Shown: piece after piece, positions 38,516-46,822 of the stretch
Layout: every line of letters begins with the position of its first letter
Position numbering within the stretch: position 1 is the stretch's first letter
Translations under genes and position numbers: made by a program
The notes under the pieces: model-generated
Told to the model about the DNA's origin: nothing
Database searches by the model: none
The model's input: only the letters and a program-made list of their open reading frames with translations
Source: Prevotella sp. P5-92
GTDB lineage: Bacteria > Bacteroidota > Bacteroidia > Bacteroidales > Bacteroidaceae
Direction: 5' to 3'
NCBI RefSeq assembly: GCF_002251245.1
Contig: NZ_NPJG01000113.1
Location: forward strand, 1-53,041
Length of the DNA stretch: 53,041 bases

Positions 38516-39375
38516 AAGTGAGTTCTCGCCGTTTTAGGCAAGGATGCTCGTGTTCTCGTCGTGGGCGATGTCGATGGCCTGTGCCACTGCATTCTCATTG
38601 CCCGCAATGGTAGCGTCGAGGAGGAATTTGGAGTTTTGTATAGTATTTGCCAACGGTGTCCATGACGTCGCTCTAATTGCATTGTTCATCTCGTCGGCCA
38701 CCTCCTTGTTGGGTATATAGCACTCATAAGTGTCTTTGTTATAAGACAGATATCCGAGATGAATCAATACGGTGAGCACGTCATTCTTGCTTCTGACGTT
38801 ATGCATGTCGTTGAGGAATTCGGTGGTGTTGACATACACGCTCTCCCCTGACAACATACGGATGATGTCGTCCTTGAGTCCGTCGAAGTTCATCTGGATA
38901 TACGTTATCACCGAGTCGTAGGCACCGGTGGTAGTCCAATAGCTACCATATTCTTCATTGTAGATAGCCTTTATTACGGAATAGGGATTGAACATGCGAG
39001 ATGCCTTGCCTATGCGATAACCGTCATACCAGCGTTCCATCTCCATCAAGTCCATTCCATGCTTCTTACATAGCATTTCCACTTCGTCATGTGTAAAACC
39101 TAAAGCCTCTGACATCTTACCAGGACGGATCATGGTATATTCGCAAAAATTGTTCAACGCCGACTCGGTGTTGTACCTCTTTATGGGCAGTATTCCCGTG
39201 AGATATGCTCCGGCAAAGACAGTATCCGACCACAAACCCTTGAACAGACGGCGGAGCAAATCAACGTATGATGTGGAGATGTAGTCATCCGAGCCCATCT
39301 CACGCAGGATGGCATCCCATTCATCGATAATCATCACGAAACGCTCGTCTGTTTTCTCGCAGATGCGGTAGAGAT
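38516..39375 (-). pseudogene. AAA-ATPase-like/PD-(D/E)XK protein, central remnant
   Basis: The frame encodes the central part of an AAA-ATPase-like (PF09820-type) protein common in Prevotella and relatives. It contains Walker B (RFVMIIDEWDAI) and the usual downstream segments (LRRLFKGLW, AYLTGILPIKRY, GFTHDEVEMLC, DGYRIG, NPYSVIKAI). The N-terminus with Walker A is missing: coding similarity stops at about 39375, where a plus-strand fragment begins. At the other end the frame reads ENTSILA and then a TAA (38534-38536) where the family has Tyr. The homologous residues NGENSL continue for six codons beyond the stop before the sequence is lost near the double palindrome. The C-terminal nuclease domain is therefore absent. 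An open frame of 267 codons remains, but a working product is unlikely. Confidence 0.8.
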
Positions 39376-39758
39376 CGCCTCAATTCCCTACGACATCATC
39401 ACCCGCAAGGAGTGGATGGCGAAGAAGAAGCGCGAGGACTTCTACAAGCTACTTATGTATGTGATATTCACACTGCTCAACAGCAGGGTAGATACCGAGG
39501 TGAAGAGTGTACTTGGTCGTGCCGACGTGGTGGTAAAGACAAATGCCGACATCTACGTTCTCGAACTGAAGGTCGATGACTCCGTTGACAACGCCTTGGC
39601 TCAGATAGACTCCAAGGGCTATGCCATCCCTTACGAAGCTGACGGACGCAAGGTGACGAAATGCTGAGTGAGCATCGCGTCAGAAGCACGCAACATTGTG
39701 CATTGGCGAGTGACGGATGAAGAGGGGAAACATCATCGACGAGCAGAAGTTCAATTAA
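39376..39758 (+). pseudogene. AAA-ATPase-like/PD-(D/E)XK protein, C-terminal remnant
   Basis: On the plus strand, head to head with the minus-strand remnant, the sequence encodes the C-terminal nuclease-like part of a second member of the same family: ASIPYDIITRKEW, FYKLLMYVIFTLLNSR, GRADVVVKTNADIYVLELKV (the D and ExK of a PD-(D/E)XK core) and DNALAQIDSKGYAIPY. A TGA at 39666-39668 replaces a codon after KVTKC. Similarity continues (VSIASEARNIVHWRVTDEEGK) to a +1 frameshift near 39730, after which IIDEQKFN and a TAA (39756-39758) complete the expected end. No start region is present. The closest family subgroup seems to differ from that of the minus-strand remnant, so two genes were probably joined. 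Confidence 0.78.
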
Positions 39759-39860
39759 GGAAAAGACTACTGATTATAAACTTATTATACACTACCATGA
39801 ACAAAATGACTAACATTGACCCCACACATTTATGAAGTGAGGGTGATGAAATAAGTCTGC

Positions 39861-39981
39861 TTTTGTGCCACTTGTGCCATTCTGCCATTTGGCACAATCT
39901 ATGCAAATATGGGAAAAACGGCGTTTTTAGGGCTTTTTACCAAAAAATGCCAAATGGCATATTGGCAGAAGTGGCACAAAA
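39861..39981. repeat. 33-bp imperfect inverted repeat
   Basis: Arms 39861-39893 and 39949-39981 are complementary at about 29 of 33 positions, with a 55-base spacer. Both arms contain TGCCATTTGGC/GCCAAATGGCA and GTGCCACTT/AAGTGGCAC. The right arm ends 9 bases before the 22-bp tandem array. Confidence 0.88.
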
Positions 39982-39990
39982 TTGGGTGAC

Positions 39991-40137
39991 GTCACGCGAA
40001 AAGCAACGCAACGTCACGCGAAAAGCAACGCAACGTCACGCGAAAAGCAACGCAACGTCACGGCAAAATAAACGCAACGTCACGCATAAATCAACGCAAC
40101 GTTACGCTAAAAGTAACGCAACGTTGCGTCAAAAGCA
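39991..40137. repeat. 22-bp tandem repeat array, six full copies plus a partial one
   Basis: Units start at 39991, 40013, 40035, 40057, 40079, 40101 and 40123 and begin GTCACGCGAAAAGCAACG. The first three are identical; later units diverge step by step (GTCACGGC, GTCACGCAT, GTTACGCT, GTTGCGTC). There are no unique spacers, so this is not CRISPR. All three plus-strand frames are open through the perfect units. Confidence 0.93.
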
Positions 40138-40369
40138 CCATTAGATAGCGGTTACTTACTCAACTTTCGGAAGTATTTTTTTTACCACAGAGTTTAAGAG
40201 ATTAAGAGCTTTTCACTATGTAAGAGAATGAATGCCAAGGCATTTTGAGTTCTTAGGGGGCTGTGCATGACAACTGCTGCATGGAAACTCTGCGTTCTCC
40301 GTCATTTGCGACCTACTCTTTAAATCCATAAATCTCTTTTCCTCTTTATCTCTGTGGTTTAAAACAAAT

Positions 40370-40455
40370 GGCGGATTTTTCGGTGGATTTGCGGCGATTC
40401 TTTGGTTTTCGGCGGATTTTCGGTGGATTTGTGGCGGCGATAGGCGGGCGTTGGA
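40370..40455. repeat. GC-rich dispersed repeat piece
   Basis: Two imperfect copies of GGCGGATTTTTCGGTGGATT (40371 and again near 40410), followed by GGCGGGCGTTGG, match modules of the composite repeat flanking cvfB (GCGGATTTGCGGCGG and GCGGGCGTTGGCGC). Confidence 0.55.
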
Positions 40456-40457
40456 AT

Positions 40458-40499
40458 AAAAAAGGCCGAACGGACGTGATGATCCATTCGGCCTTTTTT
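40458..40499 (-). terminator. terminator of tRNA-Leu
   Basis: Arms 40458-40474 and 40483-40499 pair over 17 bases with one mismatch (GGCCGAACGGA against TCCATTCGGCC, flanked by A and T runs). On the minus strand it directly follows the tRNA and ends in six T. Confidence 0.9.
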
Positions 40500-40507
40500 T
40501 GTTGTGG

Positions 40508-40589
40508 TGCGCCTGACAGGACTCGAACCTGCACATCGCAAGACACCAGATCCTAAGTCTGGCGCGTCTACCAATTTCGCCACAGGCGC
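40508..40589 (-). tRNA. tRNA-Leu (anticodon TAG)
   Basis: An 82-nt class II tRNA with acceptor stem GCGCCTG/CAGGCGC, anticodon arm CCAGACTTAGGATCTGG (anticodon TAG, Leu CUA/CUG), a variable arm and T-arm with GGTTCGAGTCC. The discriminator A is followed by CCA at 40505-40507, so CCA is encoded, unlike in the two tRNA-Val genes. It has its own promoter and terminator. Confidence 0.96.
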
Positions 40590-40602
40590 TATTTTGCGGG
40601 TG

Positions 40603-40634
40603 CAAAGGTAGGAAAAATAAATGAATTGTGCAAA
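40603..40634 (-). promoter_or_regulatory. promoter of tRNA-Leu
   Basis: On the minus strand TTTG (40631-40634), a 20-base spacer and TACCTTTG (40603-40610), 13 bases before the tRNA. Confidence 0.82.
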
Positions 40635-40656
40635 TATATCGTGCAGTTTTTTTGTT

Positions 40657-41673
40657 TTACTTACGTAATATGCGGCGGGCGGTCTCGATAATGGTGTCGT
40701 AGCCGCGCGAAATGTCGTCGGGCTGGAGGGCGGCGGGCACGTCGGGCGAGATACCAAACTCGATGTCGTTGCCCTGGCTGTCGTATGACGGCACGGCGGA
40801 GTAACGCACTATCCAGCCGTTGGGCAGTTGGCTGCTCATGGGCATGCCGCCTCCGCCTCCCGTGCGGTCTCCGACGATGGTGACGAGGGGCAGGACTGAC
40901 ATGTATTTCACGAACTCGTTGGCTGCACTATACACGCTCCTGTTGGTGAGCACGCAGACGGGCTTGTGCCAGCGGACGTGAGCCGACGGCGAGATCCACT
41001 GTTCTTCGCGCGCGGAGAAGTCGTCGTGGCCCTTACCGGTCTTGTGGCAGATATAGCCCACGAGGGTTGGCTCGGTAAAGAAGCGTGCGGCGAGCTTCTC
41101 GGCGTAGCTGAGGTAGCCGCCGCCATTGTCGCGGATATCGATGATTAGTCCGCGGCAGAACATGAGTTCCATGAGGACTGCGTCGAGGTTGCCTTCGCCT
41201 ACGCCGGCATTGAAGGAGGAGTAGCGTATGTAGCCTACGTTGTCGTCGAGGATGCGGTATTTTATTCCGGCGGCTATCTTGTAGTCGGTGCCGAGATAGC
41301 GGCGCTGGAGGGTGTCGCTATAGTTGGCGGGGAAGTCCTCGTGCCAGCTCCAGTAACGTGCCACGTCGGACGATGAGGTGAGGTTGACATGGCCGTCGCG
41401 CAGTTCGCCGAGCATGTCGCTGAGGATCTCGAATAGGTTGTCTGGCGTGAGGTCGGGCGAGACCCGCACGCGGTATTTGGAGTATATCTCGTTCCAGTCG
41501 AGTCCGTACTGCTGTTGCTTGTAGGTGAAATAGCAGTAGTGCTCGTCGATGATCCGCCACAGGGCGTCGAAGTTGCCCTCGGGCGAGTCGGCATACTCGC
41601 TGTCGTCAACACAGGCCGTGAGAGTGAATGCGGACAGGAGGGCTATGATGAGTGATGAGAGATGATGTTTCAT
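40657..41673 (-). CDS. S41-family peptidase-like lipoprotein
   Basis: A 338-aa lipoprotein (signal ending LTAC, Cys21) with a tail-specific-protease (S41) core. An N-terminal helical region (GNFDALWRIIDEHYCYFTY) precedes LRDGHVNL and the core segments LIIDIRDNGGG, VCVLTNRSVYSAANEFV (probable nucleophile Ser249) and IVGDRTGGGGGMP. The canonical Ser-Lys dyad lysine is not obvious after Ser249; some S41 members use Ser-His-Glu instead, so activity is likely but not proven. No clear PDZ domain is seen. Its ATG overlaps the stop of the DUF3316-like gene (ATGA), so translation is probably coupled. The role is probably envelope protein or peptide turnover. Confidence 0.87.
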   Translation of the reverse strand: MKHHLSSLIIALLSAFTLTACVDDSEYADSPEGNFDALWRIIDEHYCYFTYKQQQYGLDWNEIYSKYRVRVSPDLTPDNLFEILSDMLGELRDGHVNLTSSSDVARYWSWHEDFPANYSDTLQRRYLGTDYKIAAGIKYRILDDNVGYIRYSSFNAGVGEGNLDAVLMELMFCRGLIIDIRDNGGGYLSYAEKLAARFFTEPTLVGYICHKTGKGHDDFSAREEQWISPSAHVRWHKPVCVLTNRSVYSAANEFVKYMSVLPLVTIVGDRTGGGGGMPMSSQLPNGWIVRYSAVPSYDSQGNDIEFGISPDVPAALQPDDISRGYDTIIETARRILRK

Positions 41674-42455
41674 GGGCGATGGTGTGTGACTGAGAACCGC
41701 TTCACGATGCCTATCATGAAGTGGTTGGAGTAGATGTGCGACTTGAGATTGTTGACCTTGGCCTGCTGGAGGTCGGCGAGATAGCCTATGCGGAGCGTGG
41801 CCTTAGCGCTGAGGGCGACGTCGGCCATGAGCTGATGGCGCATGGACGGGGCAGAGACGAGGGTGACGGGGACTACGTTATGGTCGTAGTTGCCGCGCGA
41901 GAAGATCTCGTAGTAGGACTGTCCGTAGTTGGGGCTGAACATCAGGCCGAGGAGCGGTAGCTGTGTCTCGTAGCGCAGGGCGGCGGCTGTCTTCCCGACG
42001 CGAAACCGCCATGTGGCGGTGGCGGTGGGCATGATGTGGATGCTGGCGCGCGCCTGTGCGGGATTGTTGCCGTTAGAGGTGTTGTAGATGAAGCCGAGAT
42101 TGCCCACGGCCATCGCACCTGCCTCTACTGTGAGCGAGGGCAGGACGGCGAAGCTGCGGAGACGTCCTATGAAGAAGGTGTAGTCAGCTGAGAGCTCGTT
42201 GGAGTCGTCGCTGCGGTCGGAGGCGGTGGCGAAGTGTGCCTGATGTTCGACGAGCGTGGTCCACCGTGCCTCGGGCTTGAGGCTTTGCGACGTGGCGAGG
42301 AAGGTGACTCCTGTGCCGTTGAAATGCTCTTGCGAGAGATAGGTGTCGTAGAGCTCTGTGGGGCCTACACCTATCATATATGTGGTCTGCCTTTGCTTTT
42401 GCGCCACTGCCGCCACGGGGAGGAGCAGCAGGGCGAGAATAATCTTATATGCCAT
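41670..42455 (-). CDS. DUF3316-like outer-membrane or exported protein
   Basis: A 261-aa exported protein with signal peptide (MAYKIILALLLLPVAAVAQ). The mature protein is rich in amphipathic strands with aromatic ends (ELSADYTFFIGRLRSFAVLP, FSPNYGQSYYEIFSRGNYDH), as in outer-membrane barrels, and ends with IGIVKRFSVTHH. It resembles the Bacteroidales family annotated as DUF3316, whose function is unknown. Its start overlaps the end of the topoisomerase gene by 11 bases and its stop overlaps the S41 gene, so the three form one tight run. Confidence 0.8.
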   Translation of the reverse strand: MAYKIILALLLLPVAAVAQKQRQTTYMIGVGPTELYDTYLSQEHFNGTGVTFLATSQSLKPEARWTTLVEHQAHFATASDRSDDSNELSADYTFFIGRLRSFAVLPSLTVEAGAMAVGNLGFIYNTSNGNNPAQARASIHIMPTATATWRFRVGKTAAALRYETQLPLLGLMFSPNYGQSYYEIFSRGNYDHNVVPVTLVSAPSMRHQLMADVALSAKATLRIGYLADLQQAKVNNLKSHIYSNHFMIGIVKRFSVTHHRP

Positions 42456-45138
42456 CGGGGAATAGATTTAGTTGTCCGGTAATCTCGTCGCGCACCTGGC
42501 TCTCGCTCTTGCCTGCATCGGGGTCGAGGTTTTCTTCCTCGCCGCCGTCGGCGTCGGGCTCTTCGTCGGTCTCTGGCTCGGGATAGCGGAGGGGTTCGAG
42601 CTCTTCGATGCTCTCTATCTGCCATGTGGTGATGCGCTTGCCCTTGGCCTTGAAGCCTTTGACGGCGACAAACTGTTCGGCGTCGATCTCCATGGCCTCG
42701 CGGAAGGCGTCGTTGCCTCCGAAGGCCACCCTGACGCGCGGATATGCCTGGCACGTGAGCAGCACCTGACGGCTGTTGGGGTTGTCGCCGAGGTAGTTCT
42801 GCTTTCGCTTGCTGGCCTCCATCTCGAAGCGTTTGAGGTAGGGATAGCCGGCATTGTCGGCATCGAAGAGGACGGCTGTCCACACCTTGCTCTCGTCGTA
42901 CTTCTCGATAATGGCGATGTTGTCCTCATAGTGGTTGTTGGCGTCGAAGTTGGTGAGGTAGTAGTCGCCGTTGGTGAGGATGACGAGTATCTGGTCGCCG
43001 TCGTAGAACTCGCCGAGGAGCTTGCCGTGCTCGTCGTAGTTGAGGCGGTTGACGTCGGGGTCGAACCACACCTTGCGTCCGCCGAGGGTGGAATGGCCGT
43101 GGCTCTTGAGGCCGATGCGGTGGATGGCGTTGTGGGAGAGGAGGTTGCCCTTCGAGGCTCGTCCCTTGATGAGTATGGAGGAGAAGTCTTTGTCGAGGAA
43201 GATGCTGCCCTTGCGCTTCTCGGAGGGGTCGAACGTGATCTTGATAATCTCTGCCTCGCCGTTGGGGTTGGCGGTGAAGTAGATGATGCGCGAGCCGGGC
43301 GTGCCTTGAGTGACGTCGTATTCGCGGTCGCGTGTGATGCTGGTGACGTTAAAGCGCTTGATGAAATAGTCGCCTTTCTTTCCGTCGCGATACACCACAT
43401 TATATATAGTACGCTTGTCGTTCTTCTTGAACACGGCGAGATGGAGCACGTTCTTGCCCACGAAGATCTTCTCCGCCACCTTGATCACCTTGTATTTGCC
43501 GTCCTTGTAGAAGATGATGATGTCGTCGATGTCAGAGCAGTTGCACACAAACTCGTCTTTCTTCAGTCCAGTGCCGATGAAGCCTTCCTGACGGTTGATG
43601 TAGAGCTTCTCGTTGGCCTCGACGACTGTGGTGGCCTCGATGGTGTCGAAGTTGCGTATCTCGGTAAGGCGCGGATGGTCCTTGCCGTACTTGTCCTTAA
43701 GGAACTGGAACCAGTTGGCTGTCACCTCCACCATGTTGGCAAGGTCGCGGTCGATGTCTTCTATCTCTGCCTTGATGCGTGCCATGAGCTCGTCGGCACG
43801 GTCTTTGTTGAACTTCAAGATGCGCTGCATCTTTATCTCGAGCAGGCGGAGGATGTCGTCTTTGGTCACCTCGCGAACAAACTGCGGATAGTATGGCGTG
43901 AGTCGCTCGTCGATATGAGCGCAGACGGAATCGACGTCGGGCGCCTGCTCAAATTTGCGGTCCTTGTAGATGCGCTCCTCGATGAAGATCTTCTCGAGCG
44001 AGGCGAAATGGAACTGTTCGAGGAGCTCGCCGCGGCGTATCTCGAGTTCGCGGCGGAGGAGGGCCTTGGTGTGCTCGGCACAGTGGCGCAGCACGTCGCT
44101 CACGGTGAGGAACTGAGGCTTGTTGTCGGCGATGACGCAGCAGTTGGGCGAGATGTTGACCTCGCAGTCGGAGAAGGCGTAGAGGGCGTCGAGGGTCTTG
44201 TCGGACGAGATGCCGGGAGCGAGATGCACCTGTATCTCCACCTCGGCGGCGGTGTTGTCGTCCACCTTGCGCGCCTTGATCTTGCCTTTCTCTATGGCCT
44301 TGAGGATGGACTCGATGAGCGTGGTGGTGGTCTTGCCGTATGGTATCTCGCGGATGACGAGGGTCTTGTTGTCGAGCTTCTCTATCTTCGCCCTCACCTT
44401 GAGCACTCCGCCGCGCTGGCCGTCGTTATAGCGGCTGACGTCGATGCTGCCTCCCGTGGGGAAGTCGGGATAGAGCTGGAAGGGCTGGCCGTGGAGATAG
44501 GCTATGGCGGCGTCGCAGAGCTCGCAGAAGTTGTGGGGAAGGATCTTCGACGACAAGCCTACGGCAATGCCTTCGCATCCCTGTGCGAGCAGCAGCGGAA
44601 ACTTGACGGGGAGCGTGATGGGCTCTTTGTTGCGGCCGTCGTAGGAGAGCTGCCATTCGGTGGTCTTGGGATTGAACACGGTGTCGATGGCAAACTTCGA
44701 CAGGCGCGCCTCTATATATCGAGGGGCGGCCGCCCTGTCGCCGGTGAGGATATTGCCCCAGTTGCCCTGTGTATCGACAAGAAGGTCTTTCTGTCCGAGC
44801 TGCACAAGGGCGTCGCCGATGGAGGCGTCGCCATGAGGGTGAAACTGCATGGTGTGTCCCACAATGTTTGCCACCTTATTATATCGTCCGTCGTCCATGC
44901 GTTTCATGGAATGGAGGATGCGCCGCTGCACAGGCTTTAGACCGTCCTCGATATGCGGCACGGCGCGTTCGAGGATGACATACGAGGCATAATCGAGAAA
45001 CCAGTTCTGATACATGCCGCTGAGATGGTGTACTGCCGAGGCGTCAAACCTGTTGACGGGTTTGTAGTCTGAATGTTGCTGAGAGGTCGGCTCTTCGAGG
45101 CTCTCATTGCCTTTAATATCGTCTATTTCGTCGCTCAT
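42445..45138 (-). CDS. parC: DNA topoisomerase IV subunit A (GyrA/ParC family)
   Basis: An 897-aa type IIA topoisomerase subunit that cuts and rejoins DNA. The N-terminal core has EDGLKPVQRRILHSM and AAAPRYIEARLSKFA, where the Tyr is the catalytic residue that links to DNA. The central part has GSIDVSRYNDG and IREIPYGKTT, then a long coiled coil, and the C-terminal beta-propeller region follows. The GyrA-box (QRRGGKG type) is not seen, which fits a ParC rather than a GyrA role. The tail is acidic (PETDEEPDADGGEEENLDPD). I start at the ATG at 45138; an upstream TTG at 45168 falls inside the promoter. It is followed by two overlapping envelope genes. Confidence 0.92.
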   Translation of the reverse strand: MSDEIDDIKGNESLEEPTSQQHSDYKPVNRFDASAVHHLSGMYQNWFLDYASYVILERAVPHIEDGLKPVQRRILHSMKRMDDGRYNKVANIVGHTMQFHPHGDASIGDALVQLGQKDLLVDTQGNWGNILTGDRAAAPRYIEARLSKFAIDTVFNPKTTEWQLSYDGRNKEPITLPVKFPLLLAQGCEGIAVGLSSKILPHNFCELCDAAIAYLHGQPFQLYPDFPTGGSIDVSRYNDGQRGGVLKVRAKIEKLDNKTLVIREIPYGKTTTTLIESILKAIEKGKIKARKVDDNTAAEVEIQVHLAPGISSDKTLDALYAFSDCEVNISPNCCVIADNKPQFLTVSDVLRHCAEHTKALLRRELEIRRGELLEQFHFASLEKIFIEERIYKDRKFEQAPDVDSVCAHIDERLTPYYPQFVREVTKDDILRLLEIKMQRILKFNKDRADELMARIKAEIEDIDRDLANMVEVTANWFQFLKDKYGKDHPRLTEIRNFDTIEATTVVEANEKLYINRQEGFIGTGLKKDEFVCNCSDIDDIIIFYKDGKYKVIKVAEKIFVGKNVLHLAVFKKNDKRTIYNVVYRDGKKGDYFIKRFNVTSITRDREYDVTQGTPGSRIIYFTANPNGEAEIIKITFDPSEKRKGSIFLDKDFSSILIKGRASKGNLLSHNAIHRIGLKSHGHSTLGGRKVWFDPDVNRLNYDEHGKLLGEFYDGDQILVILTNGDYYLTNFDANNHYEDNIAIIEKYDESKVWTAVLFDADNAGYPYLKRFEMEASKRKQNYLGDNPNSRQVLLTCQAYPRVRVAFGGNDAFREAMEIDAEQFVAVKGFKAKGKRITTWQIESIEELEPLRYPEPETDEEPDADGGEEENLDPDAGKSESQVRDEITGQLNLFPDGI

Positions 45139-45165
45139 GAGGTAAATGTCGTATTTCTTTAGCTG

Positions 45166-45197
45166 CAAAAGTAATAAAAAGAAATGAATTTTGCAAA
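45166..45197 (-). promoter_or_regulatory. promoter of the parC operon
   Basis: On the minus strand TTTG (45194-45197), a 20-base spacer and TACTTTTG (45166-45173), 27 bases before the parC ATG. Confidence 0.75.
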
Positions 45198-45213
45198 TAT
45201 TGTGTTATTTTCT

Positions 45214-45244
45214 TTTGTTTTTCGCTCAACTTACATTACCTTTG
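45214..45244 (+). promoter_or_regulatory. promoter of glyS
   Basis: TTTG (45214-45217), a 19-base spacer and TACCTTTG (45237-45244), 31 bases before the glyS ATG. It is divergent from the parC promoter. Confidence 0.8.
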
Positions 45245-45275
45245 CACCCAAAAATCGGAAATTATACATAATATT

Positions 45276-46817
45276 ATGGCACAAGAAGACGTTTTTAAGA
45301 AAATCGTGTCCCACTGCAAGGAATACGGATTCGTGTTCCCGAGCAGCGAAATCTATGACGGACTGGGAGCCGTATATGACTACGGACAGAATGGTGTGGA
45401 ACTGAAAAACAACATCAAGCAGTACTGGTGGAAGAGTATGGTGTTGCTGCACGAGAATATCGTGGGTATCGACTCCGCCATCTTTATGCATCCTACTATA
45501 TGGAAGGCAAGCGGACATGTCGATGCGTTTAACGACCCACTTATCGACAACCGCGACTCGAAGAAACGCTATCGCGCTGACGTGCTCATCGAGGACCAGA
45601 TAGCGAAATATGACGAGAAGATACAGAAAGAAGTGGCTAAGGCTCGCAAGCGCTTCGGCGACTCGTTTGACGAGGAGCAGTATCTGGCCACAAGCGAGCG
45701 CGTGAAGGAGACCAAGGAGAAGCGCGACGCTCTGCACGCCCGCTATGCCGAGGCTATGCAGGGTCCTGACCTCGAGGCACTGAAGCAGATAATAATCGAC
45801 GAGGAGATTGTCGATCCTATCAGCGGCACAAAGAACTGGACCGACGTGCGACAGTTTAACCTGATGTTCTCTACTGAGATGGGCGCATCAGCCGACGCTT
45901 CGATGAAGGTTTATCTGCGTCCCGAGACGGCACAGGGCATCTTCGTCAACTATCTCAACGTGCAGAAGACCGGCCGCATGAAGATTCCTTTCGGTATAGC
46001 TCAGATAGGAAAGGCGTTCCGCAACGAGATCGTGGCACGACAGTTCATCTTCCGCATGCGTGAGTTTGAGCAGATGGAGATGCAGTTCTTCGTTAAGCCA
46101 GGAACGGAACTCGACTGGTTCCCGAAGTGGAAACAGACACGTATGGCATGGCACCAGGCTCTCGGCTTCGGCGCTGAGAACTACCGCTTCCACGACCACG
46201 ACAAGCTGGCTCACTACGCTAACGCCGCCACCGATATCGAGTTTAAGATGCCGTTCGGATTCAAGGAGGTGGAGGGCATCCATAGCCGCACTAACTTCGA
46301 CCTCTCGCAGCACGAGAAATTCTCTGGCAAGAGCATCAAATACTTCGACCCACAGACCAACGAGAGCTACACGCCGTACGTGATCGAGACATCGATTGGA
46401 GTTGACCGTATGTTCCTCTCTATCATGTGCCACGCATACGAAGAGGAGAAACTCGAAAACGGCGAGACACGCGTGGTACTGAAACTGCCCGCCGCATTGG
46501 CTCCGGTGAAACTCGCCGTGATGCCACTGGTGAAGAAAGACGGACTGCCAGAGAAGGCTCGCGAGATAATCAACGACCTGAAGTTCCACTTCAACTGCCA
46601 GTATGACGAGAAGGACTCGATCGGCAAGCGCTATCGCCGTCAGGACGCCATCGGCACACCATACTGCGTCACCGTCGATCACGATACTCTCAAGGACAAC
46701 TGCGTGACTCTCCGCTTCCGCGACACCATGGAGCAGGAGCGTGTGCCTATCGCCGAACTTAACTCGATCATCGAGGACAAGGTCAGTCTGGCAAGCTTAT
46801 TAAAGAAGATCCAATAA
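45276..46817 (+). CDS. glyS: glycyl-tRNA synthetase (single-chain type)
   Basis: A 513-aa class II synthetase of the alpha2 type shared with eukaryotes and archaea, not the alpha2beta2 type of E. coli. Motif 1/2 regions are visible as LRPETAQGIFVNYLNV and IGKAFRNEIVARQFIFRMREFEQMEMQ; motif 3 lies in TPYVIETSIGVDRMFL; the C-terminal anticodon-binding domain has AVMPLVKKDGLPEKA and RRQDAIGTPYCVTVD. An internal charged insertion (about residues 110-160) is usual for this type. Five bases separate it from the FKBP lipoprotein gene. Confidence 0.97.
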   Translation: MAQEDVFKKIVSHCKEYGFVFPSSEIYDGLGAVYDYGQNGVELKNNIKQYWWKSMVLLHENIVGIDSAIFMHPTIWKASGHVDAFNDPLIDNRDSKKRYRADVLIEDQIAKYDEKIQKEVAKARKRFGDSFDEEQYLATSERVKETKEKRDALHARYAEAMQGPDLEALKQIIIDEEIVDPISGTKNWTDVRQFNLMFSTEMGASADASMKVYLRPETAQGIFVNYLNVQKTGRMKIPFGIAQIGKAFRNEIVARQFIFRMREFEQMEMQFFVKPGTELDWFPKWKQTRMAWHQALGFGAENYRFHDHDKLAHYANAATDIEFKMPFGFKEVEGIHSRTNFDLSQHEKFSGKSIKYFDPQTNESYTPYVIETSIGVDRMFLSIMCHAYEEEKLENGETRVVLKLPAALAPVKLAVMPLVKKDGLPEKAREIINDLKFHFNCQYDEKDSIGKRYRRQDAIGTPYCVTVDHDTLKDNCVTLRFRDTMEQERVPIAELNSIIEDKVSLASLLKKIQ

Positions 46818-46822
46818 GAGTA

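Larger units (their letters stand above)
39759..40457. other. gene-free, repeat-rich region
   Basis: No convincing gene is seen. It contains a 33-bp inverted repeat (39861-39981), a 22-bp tandem array (39991-40137) and a G-rich stretch with GGCGGATTTTTCGG-type imperfect repeats (about 40370-40450). The segment ACCACAGAGTTTAAGAG near 40190 and its rough inverse near 40350 (TCTCTGTGGTTT) look like further dispersed repeat pieces. Confidence 0.6.

Noticed and set aside
39991..40137. Possible CRISPR array
   Set aside because: Units are directly adjacent with no spacers and no cas genes are in the window.
39863..40144. 93-codon open frame through the inverted repeat and the 22-bp array
   Set aside because: All frames are open in the perfect units because the unit has no stop codons; the peptide is just repeat translation with no recognisable protein.
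40216..40605. Open frame on the minus strand across tRNA-Leu and its terminator
   Set aside because: It overlaps a clear tRNA with its promoter and terminator and consists of repeat DNA.
42472..44940. Very long open frame on the strand opposite to parC
   Set aside because: It mirrors the parC codons in a GC-rich gene, is composed mostly of L, V, E, A and D, and has no domain or promoter of its own.
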